From Theristus sp. LFF4_11 (taxonomy: Eukaryota; Nematoda; Chromadorea; Monhysterida; Xyalidae), in contig JASANC010003299.1 of the NCBI GenBank assembly GCA_030248135.1, forward strand, positions 1 to 64,000: DNA of 64,000 nucleotides. Direction: 5' to 3'. Each line of letters starts with the position of its first letter. Within the stretch, counting starts at the first letter, position 1. Shown in pieces: positions 10,469 to 21,842 of the stretch. A program made the position numbers and the translations under genes. The notes below the pieces were generated by a model, which saw only the letters and a list, made by a program, of their open reading frames with translations, did not search any database and was not told the origin of the DNA.

Positions 10469-11404
10469 TTTTCAACCCGTTAAAAACCGTTCAACGTTGA
10501 TCACTTGGTTTTTCATATCGTCTTTTGGATTCCAACATCAACAAAGTAATAAAGCAATCACATCACCCGAGAACAAAGAAAACAACAAAGAACAACGAAA
10601 CAAAACCAGCAATGTTGTTGTTCATTGCGGTTAGATGGTGAAAAGAGCACTGCCATAGCACACCCATTCAGCGGACAGCACTTGTGACCAGCACAGCACC
10701 AGAGTCAGACCAGCTGAACCAACCCTGCGCTGCGTAAGGTGTGAAATCAAGATATAAGAAACAAATTGCATAGTGAATGGAGTTCAGTTGATGTGTGGAC
10801 GCGGCGGGTGTGATTTTACGAATACGGAGTCGATCTGCCTGCGCTGCGTGCAATAATAATAAACGATTTTGAATTTACGCCATTGCAACAATGTACATTA
10901 TTAATCGCATTAGGGTTTGCTTTGCTCAACCAACATTACATTTCAGAGACAGTGAGCTCAGCTCGACTCACACATTTAAAGGTGAACGGTGACGGTCAAC
11001 CACTGATCAACTCAGCACTACTTTTTATTTTTTTCTCTTGCCACTACTTTCCTTTTCCTTTTCCTGAAAATGAAACCGATTCGTTGTCGTCTGTTCGTTG
11101 TGGTAGCGGTGGTGAGCTGAGTCCTGAGAGCGAGGCGACAAAACAGCATTGACTGTGGAAAATCATATGTTCATTAGTGAAACGCTAGTAGTGGGACGGG
11201 TGTTGTTGGGGAGGGGGGTGTGAAATTTTTTTTTTTTTTGTTTTTTTTTTTTTTTTTTTTTTTGGTAATTTTTTTTTTTGTTTTTTTTTTGTGGTTTGTT
11301 TTTACCGCCCGTATTTTTACGGTTTTTACGGTTACCGTGGCAACTATAGTTTGCGTCAATTGACGCAAGAAAAATTTGACGAAAAAAAACCCTGGATGTA
11401 TCTA
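10469..11404. other. Convergent intergenic region, hao and FPPS 3' ends
   Basis: AATAAA at 10548-10553 is 80 bp after the hao stop and probably ends that transcript; another lies at 10858-10863. An extreme poly-T tract broken by single G residues spans about 11226-11290. No coding sequence was recognised. The FPPS gene enters from the other side on the minus strand. Confidence 0.5.
10548..10553 (+). terminator. Poly(A) signal of the hydroxyacid oxidase gene
   Basis: AATAAA lies 80 bp downstream of the TGA at 10466-10468. Confidence 0.55.
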
Positions 11405-11631
11405 CAGTGGCGGCCAAAAGTGTTGGAACGCTGCGCGCGCGAGTGCTGTGTGTTGCGCGTGCGTGACATCAGCCACAAAAACGCTATTATAAGAATTTAT
11501 AGGCAACGTCGGGTCGTAAAAGTGTCCCGAGAACCCAACGTTGCCCTCAAACTCTTATAATAGCGTTTGTACGGCTGATGCAACACACAGCACACACGCG
11601 CGCAGCGTTCCAACACTTTTGGCCGCCACTG
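11405..11631. mobile_element. Tc1-type MITE beside the FPPS stop codon
   Basis: Inverted ends CAGTGGCGGCCAAAAGTGTT and their reverse complement enclose 227 bp and are flanked by TA on both sides (11403-11404, 11632-11633). CAGTG..GGCCAAAA is the classic Tc1 end. The arms remain complementary far into the element. It ends 65 bp beyond the FPPS stop codon, so it probably lies inside that gene's 3'UTR. Confidence 0.88.
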
Positions 11632-11696
11632 TAGATGAACGACTGCTTCAAAGTGACGGTTTCACGTTAGTGGGCGGTACATTGCGATAAGTGTCA

Positions 11697-13932
11697 TCAG
11701 TGATCCCGCACCATGAGACGATCCAACAGCGATCGAATCTCATTCGCCACCGGTTCACTCGGCAAACGCTTCGTTTGCTCCAGAATCTTCTCCCGCTGGC
11801 AACTTTGGAAATCGGCGTACAACCGCGGCAGGGCAGCGGTTTCGTACAACTCACGTACCACACCAACACTCGTTTTGTTCGACCGTCCGTAATGGTGCTG
11901 TGAGCAACAAAGGGCAGCATCTAGTTGATATTTTTTTCAGCACTCTGAGAATCATCTCCGAAAACCAAAAGAATGAAAAAAAAGTCAAAACACAGAATCA
12001 ACGTGTGAACAACACGTTTTTGCAAGGTAACCTTCAGCAATCCAAACGCGCGTTCATCGTGATTGCGCAGGTGGGCAGCAGCCATCACGGCCAGCCATGT
12101 GCATTTGCCGTGCTCGATGTCGAGGCCGACTTTGCCCAGTTGTTGCGTGTTCCCGAAGCAATCCAAATAGTCGTCCTTGCAAGTAAGGGCGAACGATTCG
12201 AGTATATATTGCACAATGGACACACCAATGAACCTCAAAATTTCAATCTGAATCAGAAAAAAAGAGCGCCACAGAATGTCTAACCTGCACTTGGAACAGG
12301 TACCCGAGGTCGTGGCCAATAGCGCGGCACGCATCCTTCATGTCAGACCGTTCGCTCTGAATGTGCACAAAAAGGCAGTTTACAGTCACGCTTACAAAAA
12401 AAACCAAAAAAACCGTTATATAAACCAAAAAAATCACACCCAAATTAATGCAGTCTCGAGCGGCAGCACAAACGTGTAGTGACTGGTCTTTAAGCGTACG
12501 ATCGTTTCATAAAGCTCTGCCGTAAACTCTTCGATTTGTTTCGGTTGGGTGTCCAACAGTTGTCCTAGTGCGGTCAGTTGTATTGCCTGAAAAGTCACCA
12601 AAACGATTGAAGAAAGCTGCAGATAAGCTGCAGATCGGAAGACCGTTCCGTTCACTAAGGCACAGGAAAATAACAAAAAAAAAGAAACGCTCAAACGCCC
12701 GCCGCCCAAATAGCCCAAATGCCATGCATGTTGCACAATCACAAACACACACAGTGCGTGCATGCAGGTTTTTTCGGACACTCAAACGTTATTATTGTGT
12801 TGCGAACGAGTGCAGTGTTTTCAGACCAGGACTTCAACTGAAAACGTGAACCATAATAAACGAACATTGTCAAACGCAGCAATCAGATCGTTATTTTGTT
12901 GTGTCGAGGTTGAAGTGACGTGTTCTCTGATGACGACACGGATCGACGACTCCAACAGAAGACTGTCGTTCACGGCAGACAGTCCAATTTTCGGCTGGAA
13001 ATTGTTCGGTTGTCTCGACCAGAATGTTTTTTTCAGCAGTCAACAAGAGCACAATTGTTGCGCGGTGTGTCCCCGCCCCTCAACAGACCATGCGATACCA
13101 GCACGGCTTGCCCCTGCGCATCACACCTTTGTCCACGACATCGTCTGCGATTAGCAACGATGCTTGTAGCTGAAAGAGAACAAAAAAAACAAAATTTTCT
13201 AAGAGCCAGGTAACTAAAGACCCGTTTATACCTGACGTATGTGCATACGACACGGCACGGCACGGCACGTCACTTTAGGTGCCGCGTTATTGCATACTAC
13301 CGTTCATACCTCCGTACGTCTGCATACGTCACGTATAAACGGGCCTTAAATCACCGATAATCGTGTCCGCCTGAGGACAGGTGTACCGTAATAAAATTGG
13401 AAATTGCAAATTTGGATAAAAAGAGGAGCAGCAAATCGTTTGTGGCGGTTGGCCCCTACAATTCATTCCCTGAACACAATGCAAAACGAAACGCACGAGC
13501 TCGTGCAGCCAGGCCACCCGGAGCACTTGATCGTCAATTGTACCGGCGTTACGGTGACTCGCCGCTGCACAGCATCGCGCAAACAACACGCCACGTTCGT
13601 GTTTGCCACCAGACAGATTGTGATCGACGATCTGACAACGCAGATGAACAACAACAACTTGCTGAATTCGGTGTGTGTGTCCAAATGAAAAAAATCCATG
13701 AGCTTCCTGATGAAATTCTGCTCATCAAAATCAGCCAATCAACTTTTGCCGAGTCATTCAAAAAAAAAACGGCAAAACAGTGAAACCGCCGGCCGACGTT
13801 GCGCACGCGTGCGTGAACGATCTGTCGTGCGTCGGCGCCATGAACGCGCTCAGTCAGATGCGTTGAGAGGAACTGACGGAACGACGGCAGTGCGTCCAGC
13901 AATTGCTGGCGAATCGGGCACGTCGCTCGCAT
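11697..13932 (-). CDS. fdps-1: Farnesyl diphosphate synthase
   Basis: It condenses DMAPP and IPP to geranyl and farnesyl diphosphate; worms use these for prenylation, ubiquinone side chains and dolichol. Exons in transcript order: 13932-13798, 13661-13497, 13169-13089, 12994-12866, 12586-12440, 12356-12285, 12175-12032, 11897-11697. All introns are phase 0 and the product is 357 residues, the normal length. Landmarks: [12 protein letters not shown] (substrate loop, usually YNVPGGKLNRG), first Asp-rich motif [13 protein letters not shown] with its DDxx[14 protein letters not shown], the LKTSHYTF block, then the second Asp-rich motif across an exon junction (FQVQ then DDYLDCFGN), and GKCTWLAV. 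The two residues usually bridging exons 5 and 6 are shortened. The start is the first ATG downstream of an acceptor-like site at 13961. Intron 2 contains a MITE (13217-13347). Confidence 0.93.
13217..13347. mobile_element. Palindromic MITE (AAGRCCCGTTTATA ends), copy 1, in FPPS intron 2
   Basis: The element starts AAGACCCGTTTATACCTGAC and ends CGTATAAACGGGCCTT. It contains a GGCACGGCACGGCACG run. The copy at 40956-41092 is collinear, including CACTTTAGGT and GTTATTGCATACTACCGTTC. Confidence 0.85.
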
Positions 13933-16808
13933 CGGCGTTTGCACGTTTGTGACGATACTTCTGAAATGTAGCGAACGTTTCTTCGTGCGACCGAAATATT
14001 ATCGAATCTGCATTCGTCTGACTTGTTTTTGTTTGCTCAGATCTCTCCGATTTTCCTTTCTAAAATCGTCGTTCATGTTTTCTTCATTCTTCATTCTTTG
14101 TGTAAAATCGTCCGTGCTCGACGGCTAGCAGCGAAGCCTTGCCAAAAAAAAACCACAAAAACTTTTTCCACCATTCTTCGCCCCTTTCAGTCGGCAAAAT
14201 GCGCACAGAGCAGCGCGGCAGGTGTTTTGACTTCGTCAGTTCGTTGATGATAACAAAAAAGTGCGCTTTCTGCCAGGAAAAAAGTCACATAGCACTTTGC
14301 TAGGCCGCAACAACATCAACCATTTCGCAGCATTTAACAACAACAACACCGACAAGGCACGACTATTATGCAACGATGCACAAACACCACAAACACAACA
14401 GCGAACAGAATGTGCGGCGTTGAAACGAAAACTTCGTTGCGAAAAAAGTCGATTCGCCTTTTTTCACACCCAGCCAGCGAATTATCCATTTGCAGTGATA
14501 CGCGGAAAAACGCGCTCATAATCATAACACTCCCTGCGTGTGTGTACGACAACAACACTGCGACAACGTCGATAATAAAATATCAAATCCCTCTTCCGAA
14601 AAAAACGAAAGTGATAACACTATCAAAACGCACACAAATGATGATCTTTTAACGTTGCAATACATGAATTGACTAGTATGTACTGAAAAAGTTCAGTTCA
14701 TTTCAGTTCGAATCATCATCAGACATAAACAACCTTGCAAAACGCACGCACTTCTGTTGGGTGAGAGGACGCCAAGCCAAGAAAATCGTTCACAAGTCAA
14801 GAATGGTGAACGCAAAAAAGAAACGAAATAACGCGGCGTTCTTGTGCTGATGCAATTTGGAAGGAGTGCGCGGTTGAGAGGGTGCGACTAAATCTGATAG
14901 TCGTCTGACTAATCGTCTGATACGACTAATCGTCTGATACGCACCGACAACCTGCGAATTCTTGGCTGAGCAACTTACTAAACGTTTCTTTCCTTTAATT
15001 ACCCCCATTCAAGAACTCTTTCTGCATCACAAATGGTTCTGATTTTGTCACTAACCGAGGTTTCGTCAATATATTTTGCAACGGTTTTCAAAAACAATAG
15101 TAAACATTCCCACTCCCCATGCTTCTGACACAACACAGGTAAGGCATACGCACACGCTTCATTCAATAAGCGACACACAACTATCACACCTTCTCGCTAT
15201 CTCAAATTTCGGCAACAAGTCAAAACACAATTCCGCACGTAAAACTGCCCCTTTTCAACGCCAAGACATTGAAATGTTTCTCCCACTGAGTCACTCCACA
15301 GCACAGATACACAACAAGTCAAAAGGTAAAAAAATGTTTGGGTGACTTTAGCAACCACCACTTTAGCAGAACGGCAAAAACTTTAAAGAAAATTTGCAAT
15401 GCATACAGCACATTTTAGCTGTTTCACCTTCCGAACATTATGCAAGCTCGAAGATAGTGGTGTTTTCAGTTTATTCGCAATCGATGCATGTAGAAATGTG
15501 TTTTTTCGTTTTCTTGAAACAAAAATTGCAGATCAGAAAATCAATCAAAAATCACATGGTGAAGATAGTATAAAAAATAAAGAACTTATTAGCTCCGATA
15601 TCAAAAGTGTACATTTTTTGATGAATATGCAGAATGCAACAGAAAATGCACAAGTACACCGAATAAAACAAATCATAGCAACAAAACGCTCAATAAATAT
15701 TATCCATAAAACAAAAAAATCTTTTGTATCCATAACGAAAACAACAACAAAAACAATGTTAGGCACACCAGAATATGGATATTCAAACGGATCGGAAAAG
15801 CAAGTACTGTGCAAAAAATGTGCGAGCAATATAAACAAAAACATCGAATTTCGCCAAGAAATCTTTTGAAATTGAAAACGGTCACAAAAAATGTTTTTTT
15901 TTATATTTTACGTTCCCTTTACCTTCGTTCTTTACAGTTAGAGCTGCCGATAATTTTGTAACGACATGATTTTCAACTTGACATGTTTTCGATGTCGTTA
16001 AAACAGACAAGAAAACAAGAAAAAATCATCAAACCTACGACTGAAAAATCCATGAAGATAACGACTTACAAGGTAAAGCGCAATTGTCATAACTTTCAAA
16101 AAGCATTAGTCACCACTTTCGGTTCTATAATGATAGCAACAGAATATTAAAATACAATACAATACAAGTTCGCTGTTTGCGGTTTCGCCAGGTAGACGCA
16201 TACCGCGGTGCCCCCTGGCTCGTCAGTGCGACGGACACCAGGCAGAACTGCCGAAGGTGTTTTACCACAAACAGATCTTATAGTCTGGGCAAAAGAATAT
16301 TTGCATTTGCAACCATCAATCAACAATAAAACCCTTGTTGGCATAGTTTTGACCCTAAACTCAATAGGATACATCCTCTAGCATTTCCAGTTGAAATCGT
16401 GAACCCGAATCACCCAGTCTGAACAAAAAGTGCAATAATAAATACAGATTAAATCAAACGAATAAATACAAACTGAGCAACACTCTTCTTCAAAACAGCA
16501 AGCAAACTGAACAAGCGTCAAACAAGCGAATTGCAGCCAGTTCTATGACGCTCAGCAGTTCACTGTACAAAAACAATCGAACTGTAAATCATAGGCAATC
16601 AACTGACTTGCTGCTAATGAATGGAGTTCACTGATTTGTCAAAGCAGCTTGTCGCAGCCAATCAGTATGCTAGCTTCAAACCAAGAACGCACAAACGTGA
16701 CAGCTCAAATGTTTTTCAGCTCAACTGTATCGACTCAAGCAAGACAGCACTATCGAGCGTCATAAAGCCAGCCGCATCGCTGATCGCGAATCCATGCTGC
16801 CCGAATGC
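13933..16808. other. Intergenic: FPPS upstream and WAVE downstream, no gene recognised
   Basis: Both flanking genes run leftward, so this holds the FPPS promoter and the WAVE 3'UTR. CATTTCAG on the minus strand (AG at 13962-13961) is 28 bp before the FPPS ATG and could be a 5'UTR or spliced-leader acceptor. The middle is A-rich. A 156-codon plus-strand frame at 15399-15869 has AT-biased composition, no recognisable domain and no splice context, so I do not call it a gene. Confidence 0.5.
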
Positions 16809-19800
16809 CTAGTCCTCCCACTCATCCTCGAACGTCTCATTCTCGGACTCGTCCGTGTCGCTGTCCTGTCCCATCACGTCCATCATGCGTTTCCTCAGTA
16901 TCGCCGCGACGTCGTGTCCCTGCTGCACAGCCGCCTGTTCGCGCTCCTTCTCCTCCTGTCTGTCCACCTTCTTCAACTGTATGCCCTCTCGAATCGCCTT
17001 CAGCAGATCGCTGCGCGGGTCGGGCGCCGGCGGCGGCGCCTTGTGAGCCTTCTGGCCGGCGGCGCCCGCCGTGCCGTCCGCTGCGCTCGTGTCCTTCTTG
17101 TTGCCGACGGAGGTCGGTATGGATTTCATCATCATCGACGACGGCGGCGGCGGCGGCGGTGCGGGCGGTATCCTGCCCGCCGGTGTCACTGTGTTGTTGG
17201 TGTTGGCGCTATTGCTCGCCAGTTGTCGGTCAGATGGCGGCCTGTTCGCGAACTCCGGCGGCGGCGACGGCAGTTTCTCAGTGGCTGTCGACATAACGGA
17301 GTTGGTCATCAAGGCCGGCGGCGGCGGCGGCAGGTCGGGCGAGTCTGGCCCGTGCGCCGACGCGTCAAAGTCGCCCAGCTGCAGCTGTTGCATGTGCGTT
17401 CGAATGCCGTTCGTCAGCGGCGGCGGCGCCGGCGGTGCGTGCGCGGGTCGTTGGCCGACGGGCGTCGAACCGCGACCGCCGGAACGGCCGGACAGTTCGG
17501 AGCCGGCCGACGGAGAGGTCGGCATGTTCGATTGACGCGGCGTGCTGCTCGTGGACGAGGCGGTCGTCGAGTAGTCGAGCGGCGGAGCCTGCGGTTGGCC
17601 GTAGAGACCGCTGCTCGTGGATGCTGACGAGTAAATGACGTTGGACTGTTGGTGTTGATGTTGTTGTGTCGGTCGGTGTTGTTGTTGTTGGTATTGTTGT
17701 TGTTGTGCTTGATATGACGATGACGGCGGTGTAGAGCCACTGTAATGCGCACCAACGTTGTGTTGTTGGTGTTGTTGGCGATGCGGCAGAGGCGCGTACA
17801 GGTCAACGTTGTCGTTGTACTGTTGTTGTTGCTGCTGTTGCGGCACCATTTGAGCGCCTCCCGCTCGATTCAGCTGTTGATTCGCGTAATGCACCTAATA
17901 ATAGTGGTGAATTATTCTCATCCGTCGATGCTCAATAATGACCTGTGTGTTGCATGCTACCAGTCTGATTGCTTTGGATGCACTAATTTCGCACAGAGGA
18001 CAGACCGCTCGCTCCAGCATGCGCATGATGCCACCAATCAACCTCTTGCAGTCATTGAAGGGCATCGGCTAGGCAGAATGGATCCGTAAAACAATGAAAA
18101 AAAAATCCAAAAAAATCCACAAAAACCCGCTATCATACGTGTTGCTGCTGTTGATACAAGTGCTGCTGATGCGGCAAGTCGCCGACGTGCGGCGTCGAGT
18201 TGAGCGATTCGGTGGTGGCGGACGCGTAGCCGCTGCTGGCGGCGTAATGATTCGCAGGCAGCTGCTGCTGTCGCTGCACGTAATGACCGCCATTGGCGAC
18301 CAGTGCTGTCTGTTGTTGTTGTTGTGTTGGTGGCGGCCGCGACTGGTATGTCTCCGTGCGGATCATGCCTGGTGGCGGCTGTTGCATGTGCGCGTGGTTG
18401 CCTGCATCACTTGCGCACAGTGAACAGTTGCAGACAGAAATCACCAAAAGATCTAGCTGATTGCTTTGGTGGTCACGTGATCAGAGGTGTGCACGCCAGA
18501 CAATTCTAGCCTGTCCCGGGTTGGGTTGCTGCGCGACGTCGACCCCACCACATTTTTTCCCGCAAATTTTGTGTCCCAAAGAACTGACCTCTCAAAAACA
18601 CGGCTACACTGCATCTGTCTGACTGTATGCTGTGTGCTTGCAAAAGTCCTGAGGCGAAGAGTCCTTGCAAAAGGAACGTTCTGAGATTCAAAACAACACA
18701 GCAGCTTGCATCTCCTGGGTGATCTTTGAACATGCCCGAGTGAAAAAATAAATAGACACTGGGGGCAGTCTTTGCGATGCGAAGAAAAATTTTGAAAGTT
18801 GCTCCGCAAAATACCTTTTTTGATGAACAATTTTTTATGATTTCTGCATTTTGACTCAAAGTTCTACGATGCAATTGTAGGTTTCCAAAAACCGGATTCA
18901 AATAACCAAAAAGATGCAAATTGCACCCATCTGGAAGAAAAAACATGGCAGTAAACCACGAGTGGACAGACAAACAACAACAAAACAGCTTGAAACTAAC
19001 ACAATGTTTGAAAATTTGCGTTTGTTGTCCAGAGGGGATACCCAAATTTTGATTTCTCGCTTGAAAATAAGATTTGTTATGATAACAAGTTGTGAAAAGT
19101 TCTTAGATATGAAAAGTGCTGAAAAAGAAAATTTTACATTTTTGAAGGTTTTTACGTTCGGCAGGCGACTTTGCCTTTGAAATTAAATGAAAAATGGTAA
19201 TTTGTAAAGTCTTCGCGCAGCGAAGAAAATTTTCAAAAATAGGTTCTGAGATCGCATTTTACCTTACGATTTTTGAATGTCATCCAAAGTATGTCGGCGT
19301 CTATGACACCCATTCAAATAAAAAAAAACAGATGTTCAGAAGTGGAGCGAACAAAAAGCTATTTGGACGTGATCGTTGATACGGTTAAAACAACGAAAAT
19401 ATTGTTACATTGAATTGAACCGTTGTCAACAAAACACTGAACAATCTAAAAAACGAACGATGAATTCATGACTATTGCATGATTGCCATTGTCAAACGAA
19501 ACATAAGGTGTCCGTCCATGGCTTGCGCCGCTAAAAAATTTCGGATCTTGAAACAAATTTACGTGAAAACATTCTTTTGAAGTCCTCAAAAATTGAGAGA
19601 AACGGAAAAAGCGACGCAAACGACCGATTTTTTGCGGTATCCAAACCTATTTTGCGTCATTGGCGCACGATTTCGCGTCAAAAAACCCTGGTTATCTGTA
19701 CCACTGTAAATGTGCTTATTGCGCAGCGCGATTTCAAATACAAATACATTACAGCCAACAAAAGTAGCAAGACACGTACTTTTGAAGATTTGTTTTAGTC

Positions 19801-21842
19801 AGTCAACTGAAATGTTCGAATTTTTAACTTTTTATTTCATATAAATATTTATTTCGTTTGTGAATATTTTGTCTCTTTCAACCGAGGCGCTGCGCGACGT
19901 AGCCCCTCAGGCGCTGCGCGACGCGCGACGCTAGCCTGTCCCGGGACACCCTAGGAACACCCTATGCACATCTCTGCACGTGATGCATGGAGTGAGTCCA
20001 TGCAAAGAATGCATGTGTCAACCAAGCAGCTAGTTTGATGTGCTATAGAGGTCGACTGTAGTTGGTTTGGTCCTAGCATCGGTGTCTACAACCGCATTAG
20101 AAACAAATGTCCAATCTTCGGTATTTTAGGGCAGAGAAAAAACGTTCAACAAGCTTTGAGCTGCCGTTACGACCCACACCCCTCGTTCATAACCCAAACG
20201 ATCCCGGGAAAAGCTCAAGGTCAAAATGCAGTTGAGTTATCGGAAACAACTCGAAATTACTACTTCGCAATTATCGAGCAACTAAAAAAACCCAAAAACG
20301 CAACAATTGCACCAACCACCATACGCTGCTGTCCGTGCGGCATGCGCCTGACGCAGGAATTCGGGCGTCTGGTATTCCTCCGGGAACTTTCGAATCACCC
20401 TGTTCACCAGCTCCTCGCGCGTGTCGCGCGGCTGGCGAATGCGTTTCTTCTTGCTGCTCGGTGCGCCCGAGACAAGCTCACCGGGCAGACGGGGCTTCGG
20501 CTGAACGAACCAAATGGAAATGAGAAAGTGAAAACACAGCTATGGCAAGTCAAACAAAAAACTTGGAATGAAAGAAAGATACCTAACTTAAATCTGTGAC
20601 CAAAATTGCGAATCAAAAACCTGAGGAATCTCAAAGATACTCAAAACAGGATTCACTTCCAAGAAATATCCCAAACCTGTTTCACTTTCTTTTCGCCATC
20701 TTTCAACATCTCTTGTCGCCAGAGGTCAAAGAAGAAATCCGGGTCGGTGTAGAATTTCACGCCAAATTTGCCGTCTTCGCTAAAAAAAACACAACAAAAG
20801 AATTGATGACCGGATTCAAAGAATCAAACAAAATCGCTTACGGATTCTGATCAAGCGAAACAAAACCAATAAAAAAATTCAAAATATGTAAAATGCAAAC
20901 TGACCGATACTGATTGAGAGCATCCAAGTCTGGCGGTGGGTCACATCGATTGTAGCACTCGGTCATTGCGGTCGGCAGCGTCTGTCTGCTCAACGATTGC
21001 TGGTCCACCAACGCGTTGCTTTTGAAAGGCTTTCGAAGACTGATGTCTTGCAATGAAGCTGAAAATTAATGGTTTCATGTTGGAGTAAACTGAACGAGTT
21101 CGAAGGCTATTTCAAGTGCCCACAAAACCTTAAATCGCACACAACACACTTTCGTCGTCGTTGCTGTCCAACTTTGTGACCTTCATCGCTAATCGGTCCA
21201 TTCGATTCGAGAGCGTATTTGAGCGATGCTCGATTTTCATCGCCTCGTGGTACAACTCGCCGAAGACATCCTCGGCGTGCTTCGACAACGACGACAATTG
21301 TCGCACCAGATTCGCTAATGTTCCTGTGAGATTCAACGGAACGGGTTAAGCGGCATTCATGAAGCAGTATTTAGTGAAACGTAGCTGTGTTAAAATAAGC
21401 TACGCGGCCATTAAATACTGCTTCATGAATGCCGCTATATTGGCACGCAAGCGTCTGTTGGATTTTGATATTTGAAATACAGCAACGCACGAACGAAATG
21501 TTCAAAAGAACTTCAAAACATTCGCACTTGTTTTTTACGGCTTGATACAGTTCGAAAGTCCGCTACTAAGATACAGTTCAATTCAATTCACAAAATTATT
21601 CTATTCTAAATACAAAACTCAAAGAAGAAAAACGCTAATCAATCACACCAACGGCCAATCAACAGTACCAAAATCAAAACAGCTGTGTGGGTGTGTACAA
21701 ATATCGTAAAATAGACACTGAAATCTCCGAAAACATGAAACGAACCATTGGCGACGCATTCCAATTCGTCCTGTCGCACGTTCGGTGGCAGCCGATGGCG
21801 ACTGGCCTCAGGCGGCGACACGGCACGCTTCGTTAGCGGCAT
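16809..21842 (-). CDS. wve-1: SCAR/WAVE actin-nucleation promoting factor
   Basis: WAVE activates Arp2/3 downstream of Rac as part of a five-subunit complex. Exons in transcript order: 21842-21746, 21323-21150, 21058-20905, 20779-20677, 20500-20320, 18401-18139, 17894-16809; 685 residues with matching phases. Residues 1-175 form the WAVE homology domain: MPLTKR, ELECVANGTLANLVRQLSSL, KHAEDVFGEL, DRLAMKVTKLDS, SLQDISLRKPF and KFYTDPDFFFDLW. A basic block follows (KKKRIRQPRDTREE). The middle is Gln-rich then Pro-rich (PPPPP runs, profilin/SH3 sites). The C-terminus has a WH2 motif (RSDLLKAIREGIQLKKV, from about residue 618), a connector with DVAAILRKR, and an acidic tail ending DEWED. The Gln-rich part is longer than usual. 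A further exon in the 1.9-kb intron between 20320 and 18401 cannot be excluded. Confidence 0.95.
18402..20319. other. Large intron 5 of the WAVE gene
   Basis: No exon was recognised on either strand. It holds a short repeated motif, CTAGCCTGTCCCGGG, at about 18508 and 19931, and GGCGCTGCGCGACG repeated twice near 19886 and 19910. These look like parts of an old insertion, but I could not define its ends. Confidence 0.4.
21349..21436. mobile_element. Short palindromic MITE, copy 2, in WAVE intron 1
   Basis: AGCGGCATTCATGAAGCAGT and its perfect reverse complement bound an 88-bp element flanked by TA. The loop carries CGTAGC and GCTACG. It matches the copy at 10139-10226. Confidence 0.88.

Noticed and set aside
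10883..11152. An 89-codon frame between hao and FPPS.
   Set aside because: It lacks an ATG at the frame start and shows no recognisable similarity; its tail is low-complexity (FPFPFPE).
15399..15869. A 156-codon plus-strand frame.
   Set aside because: AT-rich, no domain, no supporting splice or promoter context, and it lies in the likely 3'UTR/intergenic space between two minus-strand genes.
16794..17627. A 277-codon plus-strand frame, Arg-rich.
   Set aside because: It is the antisense shadow of the Pro/Gln-rich last exon of WAVE, whose codon composition leaves few stops on the other strand.
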